NCBI GenBank assembly: GCA_025548565.1
Contig: JAJLPB010000014.1
Coordinates: 177,599 to 241,598, forward strand
DNA: 64,000 nucleotides
Reading direction: 5' to 3'
Origin: Rugamonas sp. A1-17
Lineage (GTDB): Bacteria > Pseudomonadota > Gammaproteobacteria > Burkholderiales > Burkholderiaceae_D
Position 1 is the first letter of the stretch; each line of letters starts with the position of its first letter. Made by a program: the position numbers and the translations under genes. Of the stretch, positions 45,410-54,701 are shown one piece after another. The notes under the pieces were generated by a model, which ran no database searches, was not told where the DNA came from, and saw only the letters and a list, made by a program, of their open reading frames with translations.

Positions 45410-47197
45410 ATGAGCAAGACCGTGGGTGACTTCTTTGTCGAACGACTGTATGACTGGGGTGTGCGCAAGATTTTCGGCTATCCGGGCGATGGCATCAATG
45501 GCGTGCTGGGCGCACTGAACCGCGCCGACAAGAAAATCGAATTCATCCAGGCCAGGCACGAGGAAATGGCGGCGTTCATGGCGTGCGCGCATGCCAAGTT
45601 CAGCGGTGAACTGGGGGTCTGCCTGTCCACCGGCGGCCCTGGCGCAACGCACCTGATCACCGGCTTGTACGACGCCAAGATGGATCACACGCCGGTGCTG
45701 GCCATCACCGGGCAGGCGCCGCGCACGGCGCGTGGCGCGCACTACCAGCAGGAGCTCAACCTGGCGCGCATGTTTGCCGACGTCGCCGACTATGTCCACG
45801 AGCTTGAGACGCCATCGCAAATTCGCCACCTGACCGACCGCGCCATCCGCACCGCCATGGCGCGCAATGGCGTGTCGGTGCTGGTGCTGCCGGCCGACGT
45901 GCAGGAATTGCCGTACGAAACGCCGGCCCGCAAGCACGGCACCGTCCTGTCCGGTATTGGGTACCAGCGGCCCACGGTCGTGCCCCATGCTTTGGACTTG
46001 CAGCGCGCCGCCGATGTGCTCAATGCAGGCAAGAAGGTGGCCATCCTGGTGGGCGCCGGTGCGCTGGGGGCCACCGACGACGTCATCCTCGTGGCCGATC
46101 GGCTCGGTGCCGGCGCGGCCAAAGCCTTGCTGGGCAAGGGTGTGCTACCGGATGACCTGCCCTGGGTGACCGGGGCCATCGGCTACCTGGGCACCAAGCC
46201 CAGCTACGAGCTGATGATGGAGTGCGACACGCTGCTGATGATAGGCACGGGTTTTCCGTACACCGAATTCCTGCCTGAAGAAGGCAAGGCACGCGCGGTG
46301 CAGATCGATATCGACGCCAGCATGCTGAGCATTCGCTATCCGGCCGAGGTCAACCTGCATGGCGACACCGCAGCCACCTTGCAAGCGCTGCTGCCGCTGC
46401 TGGAGCAGCGCGCCTCCACCGACTGGCGCGACACCATCGCCAGCAACCTGAAGGACTGGTGGGCCACGCTGGAGGACCGCGCCATGCAGCCGGCCAAGCC
46501 CATCAACCCGCAGCGGGTGGCCTGGGAACTGTCGCCGCGCCTGCCCGAGCACGCCATCATCACCAGCGATTCGGGCTCCTGCGCCAACTGGTATGCACGC
46601 GATTTGCGCATCCGGCGCGGGCAGTTGTGTTCGCTATCGGGCGGGCTGGCCTCGATGGGCGCGGCGGTGCCGTATGCCATTGCCGCCAAGTTTGCCCATC
46701 CGGACCGGCCAGTCATTGCGCTGGTGGGCGATGGCGCCATGCAGATGAATAATATGGCCGAGCTGATCACCATCGCCAAATACTGGAAGCGCTGGTCCAA
46801 TCCGCATTTGATTGTCTGTGTCTTTAACAACGAGGACTTGAATCAGGTGACCTGGGAACAGCGGGTCATGCAAGGGGATCCGAAGTTCAACGCGACCCAG
46901 CAGATACCGGATGTGCCCTACCACACCTTTGCCGAAATGATCGGTTTGAAGGGGATATTCTGCAATGAACCGAACCGGGTCGGCGCGGCGTGGGAAGCCG
47001 CGCTGGCGGTGGAACGACCGGTGCTGCTGGAGTTCAAGACCGATCCGGAAGTGCCGCCGCTGCCTTCGCATATTTCGCTGACCCAGGCCAAGCAGTTCGC
47101 CACCGCCGCATTGAAGGGCGATCCGCACGAGAAGAGCATGCTGATAGGCGCGGCGCGTCAACTGTTCAGCGGCATTTTCCCGACCGATAAATCCTGA
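45410..47197 (+). CDS. ThDP-dependent enzyme, pyruvate oxidase (PoxB)-like
   Basis: A 595-aa thiamine-diphosphate enzyme with the three domains of the acetolactate synthase/pyruvate oxidase family. The Pyr domain holds the catalytic Glu (IQARHEEMAAFMA), the middle domain follows (VAILVGAGALGA), and the PP domain carries the metal motif GDGAMQMNNMAELITI...FNNEDLNQ. GYPGDGINGVL and the QVTWEQR segment fit pyruvate oxidase/dehydrogenase-type members better than acetolactate synthase. The C-terminal helix (IGAARQLFSGIFP) might bind the membrane as in PoxB. It precedes a 2-hydroxy-acid oxidase that could supply its 2-keto-acid. Confidence 0.88.
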   Translation: MSKTVGDFFVERLYDWGVRKIFGYPGDGINGVLGALNRADKKIEFIQARHEEMAAFMACAHAKFSGELGVCLSTGGPGATHLITGLYDAKMDHTPVLAITGQAPRTARGAHYQQELNLARMFADVADYVHELETPSQIRHLTDRAIRTAMARNGVSVLVLPADVQELPYETPARKHGTVLSGIGYQRPTVVPHALDLQRAADVLNAGKKVAILVGAGALGATDDVILVADRLGAGAAKALLGKGVLPDDLPWVTGAIGYLGTKPSYELMMECDTLLMIGTGFPYTEFLPEEGKARAVQIDIDASMLSIRYPAEVNLHGDTAATLQALLPLLEQRASTDWRDTIASNLKDWWATLEDRAMQPAKPINPQRVAWELSPRLPEHAIITSDSGSCANWYARDLRIRRGQLCSLSGGLASMGAAVPYAIAAKFAHPDRPVIALVGDGAMQMNNMAELITIAKYWKRWSNPHLIVCVFNNEDLNQVTWEQRVMQGDPKFNATQQIPDVPYHTFAEMIGLKGIFCNEPNRVGAAWEAALAVERPVLLEFKTDPEVPPLPSHISLTQAKQFATAALKGDPHEKSMLIGAARQLFSGIFPTDKS

Positions 47198-47235
47198 GTC
47201 ATTTCGTCACGAACGCGTCGGGAAAGGAAGCCGTG

Positions 47236-48396
47236 ATGATAAAGATCGCCAGCATTTTCGATCTCGAACGCGCTGCGCAGGCGCGTCTGCCGGAGGTCCT
47301 GTTCGACTATGTCCACGGCGGCTCCGAGCAACAGATCACACTGCAGCGCAACCTGGACGACCTGCGTGCGCTGGCGCTGCGCCAGCGCACGCTGCGCAAC
47401 GTGGGCCGGCGCGACATGTCGGTCACGATGGTGGGCGAGCAGGCCCGCATACCGCTGGCCGTCGGCCCCACCGGTCTGGCCGGCATGACGTGGCCCAATG
47501 GCGAGGCCGAGTCGGCGCGCGCGGCCGCCAGCTTCGGCGTGCCCTACTGCCTGTCGACCATGTCGATCTGCTCGATCGAGGATGTCGCCAAGGCAAGCGA
47601 AAAGCCCTTCTGGTTCCAGCTGTACCTGATGAAAGAGCGCAAGATCAACGAGAGCCTGATCGACCGGGCCCAGCGCGCCGGCTGCACGGCGCTGGTGCTC
47701 ACGCTCGACCTGCACGTGCAGGGCAAGCGCTGGGCCGATGAAAAGCACGGGCTGGGCGTGCCGCCCGAGATGTCCGTGCGCAATGTATGGGACATGGCCA
47801 GCCATCCACGCTGGCTGCTGAGCATGATCAAAAGCCAGCGCCACACCTTTGGCAACCTGCAAGGCGAAGTCAAGCAAGCGAAGAATGTGCAGGCGCTGAC
47901 CGAATGGGTGGAGAACCAGTTCGACCCGTCGTTCGACGCCGACAGCGTGCGCTGGGTGCGCGCGCGCTGGAAAGGCAAGCTGATCCTCAAGGGCATCATG
48001 CATCCGGACGATGCGCGCCAGGCCATCGATCTGGGCGCCGATGCCATCATCGTCTCCAATCATGGCGGCCGCCAGCTCGACGGCGCGCCCTCCTCCATCT
48101 CCGTGTTGCCGGGCATTGCGGAAGCGGTGGGCGGGCAGATCGAAGTGTTGTTCGATGGCGGCATCCGCACCGGATCGGACATCATCAAGGCGCTGGGCCG
48201 CGGCGCCAGCGGCTGCCTGTCGGGACGCGCCTGTTTGTATGGACTGGCGGCAAACGGTTGCGAAGGTGTCCATACCGCGCTGTCGCTGTTTGAGCAGGAA
48301 CTGGCGGACTGCATGGCCTTGACCGGACTGAGCAGTGTGCACGATATCGCGCCCGGTGTGGTCACTGCCCAGCCCTCGCTGGTGATGCAAGGCTAA
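47236..48396 (+). CDS. FMN-dependent alpha-hydroxy-acid oxidase/dehydrogenase (lactate-type)
   Basis: A 386-aa flavoenzyme of the L-lactate dehydrogenase/glycolate oxidase family: LFDYVHGGSE near the N-terminus, PLAVGPTGLAGM, the FMN/substrate segment LKGIMHPDDA, the signature SNHGGRQLDGAPSS with the catalytic His, and FDGGIRTGSDIIKAL. It oxidises an L-2-hydroxy acid to the 2-keto acid. AAGGAAG lies 8 nt before the ATG at 47236; a GTG at 47233 is also possible. It stops 9 bp from the opposing cytochrome oxidase operon with no clear terminator between. Confidence 0.91.
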   Translation: MIKIASIFDLERAAQARLPEVLFDYVHGGSEQQITLQRNLDDLRALALRQRTLRNVGRRDMSVTMVGEQARIPLAVGPTGLAGMTWPNGEAESARAAASFGVPYCLSTMSICSIEDVAKASEKPFWFQLYLMKERKINESLIDRAQRAGCTALVLTLDLHVQGKRWADEKHGLGVPPEMSVRNVWDMASHPRWLLSMIKSQRHTFGNLQGEVKQAKNVQALTEWVENQFDPSFDADSVRWVRARWKGKLILKGIMHPDDARQAIDLGADAIIVSNHGGRQLDGAPSSISVLPGIAEAVGGQIEVLFDGGIRTGSDIIKALGRGASGCLSGRACLYGLAANGCEGVHTALSLFEQELADCMALTGLSSVHDIAPGVVTAQPSLVMQG

Positions 48397-48405
48397 GCCG
48401 TCGAT

Positions 48406-48720
48406 TCAGCGCACTGGTGCGATCTGCTGCGGGCGCTGGTAGGGAGCGACATAGCGTTCGCGCGTAAAGTAGTCCGTGCTCGACAGCGCGAACAGGATCG
48501 CCAGCGTGGCCATTGCCGTGATGACGGTCAGCCGTATCAACACGTGGCTGCTGCGCAGGCGCATGAAAAACAGCATCACCAGTCCCGCCTTGAGCGCGGC
48601 GATGCTCAGGTTCAGCACGCTGTTCCACACACCCAGTTGCAACAAGGCGCTGGCCGCCGTGGCCGCCAACAGCAGCAACAAGGCGATCCACACCACGATG
48701 AGCAGCCTGTACTGTTTCAT
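48406..48720 (-). CDS. Cytochrome c oxidase subunit IV-like small membrane protein
   Basis: A 104-aa protein with three hydrophobic helices (LLIVVWIALLLLLAATAASALL; LSIAALKAGLVMLFFM; LTVITAMATLAILFAL), matching the CyoD/CtaF-type subunit IV of haem-copper oxidases. The LKAGLVMLFFMRLR segment is characteristic. It is the last gene of the 12-gene ActA-to-oxidase operon and starts 1 bp after subunit III ends. Confidence 0.85.
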   Translation of the reverse strand: MKQYRLLIVVWIALLLLLAATAASALLQLGVWNSVLNLSIAALKAGLVMLFFMRLRSSHVLIRLTVITAMATLAILFALSSTDYFTRERYVAPYQRPQQIAPVR

Positions 48721-48721
48721 T

Positions 48722-49354
48722 TTAGCCTCCCGCCCGCCCGAGCAGATACAGCAGTGGATAGAGGAAGATCCACACCACGTCGACAAAGTGCCAGTACAAG
48801 CCGGTCAGTTCGACCGCCAGCGCATGCTGGCCACGGCTCCGCACGGCAAGGCCTAGGCAGAGCACGCAGCCAACGGCCAGATGCAGGGCGTGCAGCGCGG
48901 TCATCGCAAAGTAGAGTAAAAAAAACAGCTGCATGCCGTGCAAGCGTTCCATGGAAGTCGCATCCGCCGGCGCAAAACCGCGGCCGGGGAAAAGGTGCTC
49001 GGCGAACTCGTGCTGGTATTCCACGCCCTTGATGGCCAGGAAAGCCAAGCCCAGCAAGGCGGCCGCACTCAACCACCATTGGGGGCTGCGCTGTGCCCGC
49101 GCGCGCTCCGCGGCCACGGCCATGCACAGGCTGCTGGTGAGCAGGATGGCGGTGTTGACAGTACCCAGCAACATGTCCATGTGGCGGCTTGCCGCGGCGG
49201 CCGCGTCCGGGAAATGCGTGCGCACGTAAACATAGCCCAAAAAGAGCGGCCCGAACAACAGCAATTCCGTGGCCAGCAATATCCAGAGCGCAAACGTGGC
49301 TGCGTGCTCGGGCTCGCCACGCTCGGCAATCTCGGACGCGTTCGCGGTGCTCAC
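48722..49354 (-). CDS. coxC: Cytochrome c oxidase subunit III (caa3-type)
   Basis: A 210-aa membrane subunit with five helices and the family segments FALWILLATELLLFGPLFLGY, HGMQLFFLLYFAMTALHALHL and LYWHFVDVVWIFLYPLLYL. The start is a GTG at 49354 overlapping the stop of subunit I (GTGA), with GGGAGA upstream; the frame stays open upstream but lies in subunit I. The five-helix form is usual in caa3 oxidases. It supports the catalytic subunit and proton uptake. Confidence 0.92.
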   Translation of the reverse strand: MSTANASEIAERGEPEHAATFALWILLATELLLFGPLFLGYVYVRTHFPDAAAAASRHMDMLLGTVNTAILLTSSLCMAVAAERARAQRSPQWWLSAAALLGLAFLAIKGVEYQHEFAEHLFPGRGFAPADATSMERLHGMQLFFLLYFAMTALHALHLAVGCVLCLGLAVRSRGQHALAVELTGLYWHFVDVVWIFLYPLLYLLGRAGG

Positions 49355-50991
49355 GCCGGCTCTCCCTGCTCGGGGTAATCGTAGGGCGGGCGCGTCACCA
49401 CTGGCGGCCGCTCGAAATTGTGGGTGGGCGGGGGCGAACTGGTTTCCCATTCCAGGCCAGTGGCCTGCCACGGATTATTACCGCTGGGCTTGCCCTTGAA
49501 CAGCGACCAGCCCAGATAGATCAGCGGCAGAAGATATCCCACCGCCAGCAGCGCAGCGCCGCACGAGGAAACCAGATGCAGCACCTGGAACTCGGGAGGA
49601 TAGCTGTGGTAGCGGCGCGGCATGCCCTCGTAGCCGAGCAGGAATTGCGGGAAAAAAGTCAGGTTGAAGCCGACAAAGATGATCAGGGCAGCCGCCCTGC
49701 CCCAGGCTTCGGAATAAAGCCGGCCCGTCATTTTCGGCCACCAGAAGTGCAGCGCGCCGAAGTAGGCCATGACCGATCCGCCGACCATGATGTAGTGGAA
49801 GTGCGCCACCACGAAGTAGGTGTCGGACAAATGCACGTCCAATGCCAGCGCGGCCAGGAACAGGCCGGTCAGCCCGCCTATGGTGAACAGGCCGACAAAG
49901 CCGAGCGCATACAGCATAGGCGCGCTGAAAGTGATCGAGCCCTTGTACAAGGTGGCGGTCCAGTTGAATACCTTGACCGCCGAGGGAATCGCCACCATGA
50001 ACGACAGCAGCGAGAACACCATGCCGGCATACACCGACTGGCCGCTGACAAACATGTGGTGTCCCCACACCAGAAAGCCGATGATGCCGATGCCGAGGAT
50101 GGCGTAGGCCATGAAGCGGTAGCCAAACACGCGCCGGCGCGCGAAGCACGGAATGATTTCACTGGCCACGCCCATGGCCGGCAGGATCATGATGTAGACC
50201 GCCGGATGCGAATAGAACCAGAACAAGTGCTGGAACAGCAGCGGATCGCCGCCCAGCGCGGGATCGAACAACCCGACCTGGAAGATGCGCTCGATGCCGA
50301 CCAACACCAGCGTCATCGCCAGCACCGGCGTGGCCAGCACCAGGATGATGGAGGTGGCGTAGTTGGCCCACACGAACAGCGGCAGGCGGAACCAGCCCAG
50401 GCCCGGAGCGCGCATCGTATGGGTGGTGACGATGAAATTAATGCCGGTCATGATGGACGAAAAGCCGACGATCAGCACGCCCAGCAGGGCCAGCACCACG
50501 TTGGAGTTGGAGAACATCGTTGAGAATGGCGTGTAGAACGTCCAGCCGGTATCGACCCCGCCCGCGATCAGGGCCCATATCGTGAACGCACCGCCGATCA
50601 CATACACATACCAGCTGGCCAGGTTCAGGCGCGGGAAGGCCAGGTCGCGCGCGCCTATCATCAACGGCAGCAGGAAGTTGCCCAGCACGGAGGGAATCGA
50701 AGGGATCAGGAACAGCCACACCATGATCACGCCGTGTGCGGTGAACAGCTTGTTGTACGTCTCCGCCGAGACCAGATCGCCCTGTGGCGTGGCCAGTTCG
50801 ATGCGTATCAGCGCCGCCGCCACGCCGCCGAGGAAGAAAAAGGTCGTGATGGCGATCGCGTACAGGATGGCGATGCGCTTGTGGTCGTGCGTGCCCAGCC
50901 AGGACCACAGCGAGAACTTCCCGCCAAGGTAGCCCAGATCGATTGCTTCGGTCGCGCTAGCGGGTATGCTGCGGTGTACTGCGCTCGTCAT
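49351..50991 (-). CDS. coxA: Cytochrome c oxidase subunit I (caa3-type)
   Basis: A 546-aa catalytic subunit with about 12 transmembrane helices. The low-spin haem and binuclear-centre regions are present: FTAHGVIMVWLF, HLFWFYSHPAVYIMILPAMG (CuB His and cross-linked Tyr region), WGHHMFVSG and HFHYIMVGG. It reduces O2 to water and pumps protons. The ATG at 50991 lies inside the end of the subunit II gene (35-bp overlap), which indicates translational coupling. The C-terminus is a proline-rich tail. Confidence 0.96.
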   Translation of the reverse strand: MTSAVHRSIPASATEAIDLGYLGGKFSLWSWLGTHDHKRIAILYAIAITTFFFLGGVAAALIRIELATPQGDLVSAETYNKLFTAHGVIMVWLFLIPSIPSVLGNFLLPLMIGARDLAFPRLNLASWYVYVIGGAFTIWALIAGGVDTGWTFYTPFSTMFSNSNVVLALLGVLIVGFSSIMTGINFIVTTHTMRAPGLGWFRLPLFVWANYATSIILVLATPVLAMTLVLVGIERIFQVGLFDPALGGDPLLFQHLFWFYSHPAVYIMILPAMGVASEIIPCFARRRVFGYRFMAYAILGIGIIGFLVWGHHMFVSGQSVYAGMVFSLLSFMVAIPSAVKVFNWTATLYKGSITFSAPMLYALGFVGLFTIGGLTGLFLAALALDVHLSDTYFVVAHFHYIMVGGSVMAYFGALHFWWPKMTGRLYSEAWGRAAALIIFVGFNLTFFPQFLLGYEGMPRRYHSYPPEFQVLHLVSSCGAALLAVGYLLPLIYLGWSLFKGKPSGNNPWQATGLEWETSSPPPTHNFERPPVVTRPPYDYPEQGEPA

Positions 50992-51916
50992 GCGCGCTCT
51001 CCTTGATGTATTCAATGATGGCCAACAGGTCTTCCTCGCCGATCTGGCCGGCAAACGACGGCATGATGGGCGCATAGCCCGCCACCACGTCCTTGTGCGG
51101 CAGCAGAATGGAATCGCGCACATAGGTGGCGTCGGCGGTCAGTTCGCGGCCGTCCTGCAAGTGGACGCGGCGGCCGATCAGCCCGCGCAGGTCCGGCGCA
51201 TGGACGGTCGAGCCGGCCGAGTGGCAGCCGCTGCAGCCAAAGCGGCGGAACAGCGCGAAGCCGCGCGCGGCCATGCCCGGCACCGACGGCCCCTGCTGCA
51301 GCCAGCGGCCAAACTCGGCCGGCGGCATGACCACGATGCGCCCGCTCATGGTGGCATGCTCGGTGCCGCAGAACTCGGCGCAAAACAAATGGTAGACACC
51401 CACCTTGCTGGGCGTGAAATAGATCGATGTGTAGCGCCCAGGCAGCACATCCTGCTTGACGCGGAACGCGGGCACGAAAAAGCTGTGGATCACATCCTGA
51501 GAAGTCATCACCATGCGCACCGGCTGGCCGGCAGCCACGTGCAGCTCGCCCACTTCGCGCCGCCCGTTCGGATGTTCCGCCTTCCACATCCATTGCTTGG
51601 CCACCAGGTAGATCGGTGTGGCGTCCGGGTTGGGCCGGTACAGGCTGGCGTAGTCGTAGGCGGCCCAGCCGAAGACAGCAAAAAACAGCAGCAGCGGCGC
51701 CACAATCCAGATCACCTCGACGGTGCGGTTGCCGCTGGGGGGATGCTGGCGGCCAGCGCTGGACCCGGCGCGGTAGCGGATGCAGAACCAGGTGACGAGC
51801 ACGAACAAAATGAGCGCAACCAGGCCGGTCATGATCAGGGTGGTCAGGGCCAGCGCGTCGAAGCGTGCCGCGCTGGACGAGGCGCTGGCGGGCAGCCAAT
51901 GGAAGTCGCTGTTCAT
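50957..51916 (-). CDS. coxB: Cytochrome c oxidase subunit II with fused cytochrome c
   Basis: A 319-aa subunit. Two N-terminal helices are followed by the periplasmic cupredoxin domain with the CuA site CAEFCGTEHATM, and then a class I cytochrome c domain (about residues 225-305) with haem motif CSGCH and a later Met (APIMPSFAGQI). The fusion defines a caa3-type oxidase that takes electrons directly from its own cytochrome c, here probably from the neighbouring alternative complex III. The start at 51916 overlaps the SCO gene by 4 bp. Confidence 0.95.
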   Translation of the reverse strand: MNSDFHWLPASASSSAARFDALALTTLIMTGLVALILFVLVTWFCIRYRAGSSAGRQHPPSGNRTVEVIWIVAPLLLFFAVFGWAAYDYASLYRPNPDATPIYLVAKQWMWKAEHPNGRREVGELHVAAGQPVRMVMTSQDVIHSFFVPAFRVKQDVLPGRYTSIYFTPSKVGVYHLFCAEFCGTEHATMSGRIVVMPPAEFGRWLQQGPSVPGMAARGFALFRRFGCSGCHSAGSTVHAPDLRGLIGRRVHLQDGRELTADATYVRDSILLPHKDVVAGYAPIMPSFAGQIGEEDLLAIIEYIKESAHDERSTPQHTR

Positions 51917-52698
51917 GCCTGCCTCCGCCGCCGGCGAGCCAGCGCCGCCAGCCCCAGCGACAGCAGCGTGGCCAGGGCGCCGACGCGCACCAGCCATAGC
52001 GCCGCAACGCTGTGGCGTCGGCTGGTGGGGTCGAAATGCGTGCACAGCAACAGGAACTGCTCGCCCAGACTGGTGTCGAACCTGCCAGCGCCGGCGTCGC
52101 CCACGGCAAAGCGCAAGGCCGCCGGATCGAAACGCAGGCCGGGGAAAAAGCGCGCCACCCGGCCATCGGGGCTGGCCACGATGAATCCTGCCGCGTGGGC
52201 CAGTTCGCCCGTGGTGGGATCGCGGCTGCTGCGGTAGCCGATCGCGTTGGCAAACGCGGCGCTGGCCGCTGTAGTGCCCGACAGCAGATGCAGGTCCTGC
52301 GCGCCGCCGGGCAATATGGCGACGTAGGCTTGCTTGCGCGCGGCCGCCAGCGCCGGGGTGTCGGCAGGGTCGATCGATACTCCGGCGAGCCGATAGGCGC
52401 CAGCGGGCAAGCCGCTCAGGGCCAACGCTTGCAGCACGCCTTCAAACAACGTCGAACACAGATTACGGCAACTGTAATAGCCGGGCACCAGCACTACCGG
52501 AACGCGGCCGAACAGCGCCCCCAGGCGCAGCTGTTGGCCGTTCTCGTCGACAAACACTGCGTCCAGCGGCAGCGGCGCGCCCGCTTTCGGCGCAAACGCG
52601 GTGACTGGCTGCGGCGGCAGGGCCAGCGGCGCGCCCCGTACAGCGAACGCGGCAAGCAGCAGGCACAGGCACATGATGACGGACAGTTTTGGGCTCAT
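51913..52698 (-). CDS. SCO1/SenC-family copper chaperone
   Basis: A 261-aa periplasmic thioredoxin-fold protein: signal peptide (residues 1-22), copper-binding motif CRNLC in GYYSCRNLCSTL, and the distal His in TGELAHAAGF. A C-terminal transmembrane helix (VGALATLLSLGLAAL) is an addition relative to many SCO proteins. It should deliver copper to the CuA site of the adjacent subunit II. ATGA overlaps occur on both sides of the gene. Confidence 0.92.
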   Translation of the reverse strand: MSPKLSVIMCLCLLLAAFAVRGAPLALPPQPVTAFAPKAGAPLPLDAVFVDENGQQLRLGALFGRVPVVLVPGYYSCRNLCSTLFEGVLQALALSGLPAGAYRLAGVSIDPADTPALAAARKQAYVAILPGGAQDLHLLSGTTAASAAFANAIGYRSSRDPTTGELAHAAGFIVASPDGRVARFFPGLRFDPAALRFAVGDAGAGRFDTSLGEQFLLLCTHFDPTSRRHSVAALWLVRVGALATLLSLGLAALARRRRRQA

Positions 52699-53078
52699 CG
52701 GTGCTGCTCCGTGGCGGGGCGCTCGGCCATCAGCCGCATCGCTTGCTCGACCGGAATGCGGGCGACGCCGGCATCCTGGTCGACCCAGCCATAGCTGTTG
52801 ACCAGGCGCTGCTTGTCCGCTTCATAGGCCGCGCGTGCCGGTTGCGGGGCCGCCTCCAGCGCGGGCGCAGCCGGACGCGTGCCGGGCGCATTGGGTCCGC
52901 CAAACCCTCCCTGCGGGCGCAGCATTTCACGCGCGCCCCACGCCGCACCGAGCGCAAAAAGGACGCCGCCGACAATGGCCGCCCCGCCCCAGGCCAGCGC
53001 ACGCGCGTGCAGGCCGCTGTCTTCATCGGACTCATTGACCTTTCCCGCTTCGGCAGGCTGCTGCGGTGTCTCAGACAT
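52695..53078 (-). CDS. Small single-helix membrane protein of the ActF-SCO junction
   Basis: A 127-aa protein with a soluble acidic N-terminus, one transmembrane helix at about residues 28-50 (ALAWGGAAIVGGVLFALGAAWG), a proline/alanine linker and a C-terminal segment VNSYGWVDQDAGVARIPVEQAM. I recall that this last segment occurs in other proteins beside cytochrome oxidase genes. It is a likely assembly or accessory factor, without enzymatic motifs. It overlaps both neighbours. Confidence 0.82.
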   Translation of the reverse strand: MSETPQQPAEAGKVNESDEDSGLHARALAWGGAAIVGGVLFALGAAWGAREMLRPQGGFGGPNAPGTRPAAPALEAAPQPARAAYEADKQRLVNSYGWVDQDAGVARIPVEQAMRLMAERPATEQHR

Positions 53079-54099
53079 ACCGGCCCTCCATGCGACGGCC
53101 GGCCCAAACCAGCCATAACGAAGCAAATGCCACGACCAGCGTGGGCGCCAGCCATAGCGCGGATGATCCCAGCGGTCCGACCGACGGCAACACCAGCCAC
53201 CAGCAATCGAGCAAATGGGCGGCGAGCAAGCCCCAGGCCAGCACTCCCATCAGCGACGGCGCGCGTTTGGCGCGGCGCGACAGCAGCAGCATCAGCGGCG
53301 CCGCCAGATGGAACGCCACCAGCACCCACGCCACGCCCACCCACACGGCCGTGGAGCGGCGCGCATACCAGATGATCTCGTGCGGCAGATTCTCGGCCCA
53401 GATGATGAGGAACTGCACGTAGGCCAGGTACGCCCAGCCAAGTACGTACATCAGCAGCAGATTGCCCAGGTCAGGCAACTGCTTGCGCGCCGCTTCGCGC
53501 TTGAGCAAGGCCACCGCCACCGCCATGCCGGTCAACATCTGGCCGCTCAGCGCGAGCCAGCCGAACACGCTGGACGACCACTCAGGCTGCAGCGACATGA
53601 TCCAGTCGACCGAGGCCAGTCCGAGCGAGAACACGTACGCCAGCAGCCCAAACGCTGCCATGCCGGGCGAGCGGCGCAGCGCCGGCTTGCGCGCCAGCCA
53701 GGACAGCAGACTCCACAGCGCCAGCAAGACCAGCGCGCGCGCAATAAAAAAGGGCCTCGACAGCCACCACGCCTTGAACTCCGGCGCGCTGAATTCGGCA
53801 TGCCAGTCGATGCTGTGCGCGGCCCAGGGATAGAGCGTGTCCATGCCGGCCAGCAGCGGCAGGAACAGCAGACACCACAGCGGAATCAGGCGCGCGCGCT
53901 CCAGCATGTCTTCGCGGATCACTTCGCCCCAGGCGCCGCCGGTCAGGTTGTGCAGCCAGACATTGGCCAGCCCGCCCATCAGCACGCCGATGCCAAACCA
54001 CCACGCCGCCAGATAACACGCAAAAAAGGCGCGCGGCGCCAGCCACCAGCCCAGCAGGGCCAGTGCGACGGCGCCGGCAAGCAGCAGCAAGCGCTTCAT
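53071..54099 (-). CDS. actF: Alternative complex III subunit ActF
   Basis: A 342-aa integral membrane protein with about ten helices, matching the ActF subunit of the quinol:electron acceptor oxidoreductase (ACIII): FACYLAAWWFGIGVLMGGLANVWLHNLTGG, WWLSRPFFIARALVLLALWSLL, ASVDWIMSLQPEWSSSVFG, AENLPHEIIWYARRS. ActF is a NrfD-related quinone-binding or structural subunit. The start ATG at 54099 overlaps actE. Position in the operon also supports the assignment. Confidence 0.9.
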   Translation of the reverse strand: MKRLLLLAGAVALALLGWWLAPRAFFACYLAAWWFGIGVLMGGLANVWLHNLTGGAWGEVIREDMLERARLIPLWCLLFLPLLAGMDTLYPWAAHSIDWHAEFSAPEFKAWWLSRPFFIARALVLLALWSLLSWLARKPALRRSPGMAAFGLLAYVFSLGLASVDWIMSLQPEWSSSVFGWLALSGQMLTGMAVAVALLKREAARKQLPDLGNLLLMYVLGWAYLAYVQFLIIWAENLPHEIIWYARRSTAVWVGVAWVLVAFHLAAPLMLLLSRRAKRAPSLMGVLAWGLLAAHLLDCWWLVLPSVGPLGSSALWLAPTLVVAFASLWLVWAGRRMEGRYV

Positions 54100-54701
54100 C
54101 GCTTGCCTCCCACCGGCAATTGCTCCCTCAGGGCGGGCGGCAGGCTGGCTGCCTTGGCATTTTGGCTCAGTTGCAAGGCGCGAATATAGGCGACGATGGC
54201 CCAGCGGTCGGCCGGCTCGACCCGGTCCGCATACGGGAACATCACGCCGTAGCCGTTGCTGATAACGTCGTAGAAGTGGCGGTCCGGCGCATTGCGCAAA
54301 CGGTCGCTGTGGTACGACGGCGGCGCCGGAAAGCCGCGCCGCACGATCAGCCCGTCGCCGTCGCCCGCGATGCTGTGACACGCCGCGCAATAGATGTTGT
54401 AGCGCTGCTGGCCGCGCCGCAGCAAGACCATGTCGACCGGATACGGGATGCGCCCGGCCGCCTGGGCCGCGACGTCCGCACGCACGGCCTGCTGCCCTGC
54501 CCGGCCGCCGCTGCTGTCGGCGAAATCTCCGCGTGCGTTGGGCTGGGTACCGGCGGGCGGCGTCCGCGCCGAGGTGCCGTCGGCGAACAGCTTGCTGGCC
54601 GCGAAGGGACGATAGCGCGGCTGGTCGTACATGTCCTGCTTGGCCTTTTCGCAACCGGCCAGCAGCGTCACGGAAAACAGCAGCAAGGCCAGGCGCTTCA
54701 T
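54096..54701 (-). CDS. actE: Alternative complex III subunit ActE, monohaem cytochrome c lipoprotein
   Basis: A 201-aa periplasmic lipoprotein (lipobox LLAGCEK) with one haem-binding motif, CAACH, in YNIYCAACHSIAGDGDG, and a later Met in NGYGVMFPYA as probable sixth ligand. In ACIII, ActE passes electrons to the terminal oxidase or its cytochrome c. Overlaps of 4 bp with actD and actF. Confidence 0.93.
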   Translation of the reverse strand: MKRLALLLFSVTLLAGCEKAKQDMYDQPRYRPFAASKLFADGTSARTPPAGTQPNARGDFADSSGGRAGQQAVRADVAAQAAGRIPYPVDMVLLRRGQQRYNIYCAACHSIAGDGDGLIVRRGFPAPPSYHSDRLRNAPDRHFYDVISNGYGVMFPYADRVEPADRWAIVAYIRALQLSQNAKAASLPPALREQLPVGGKR

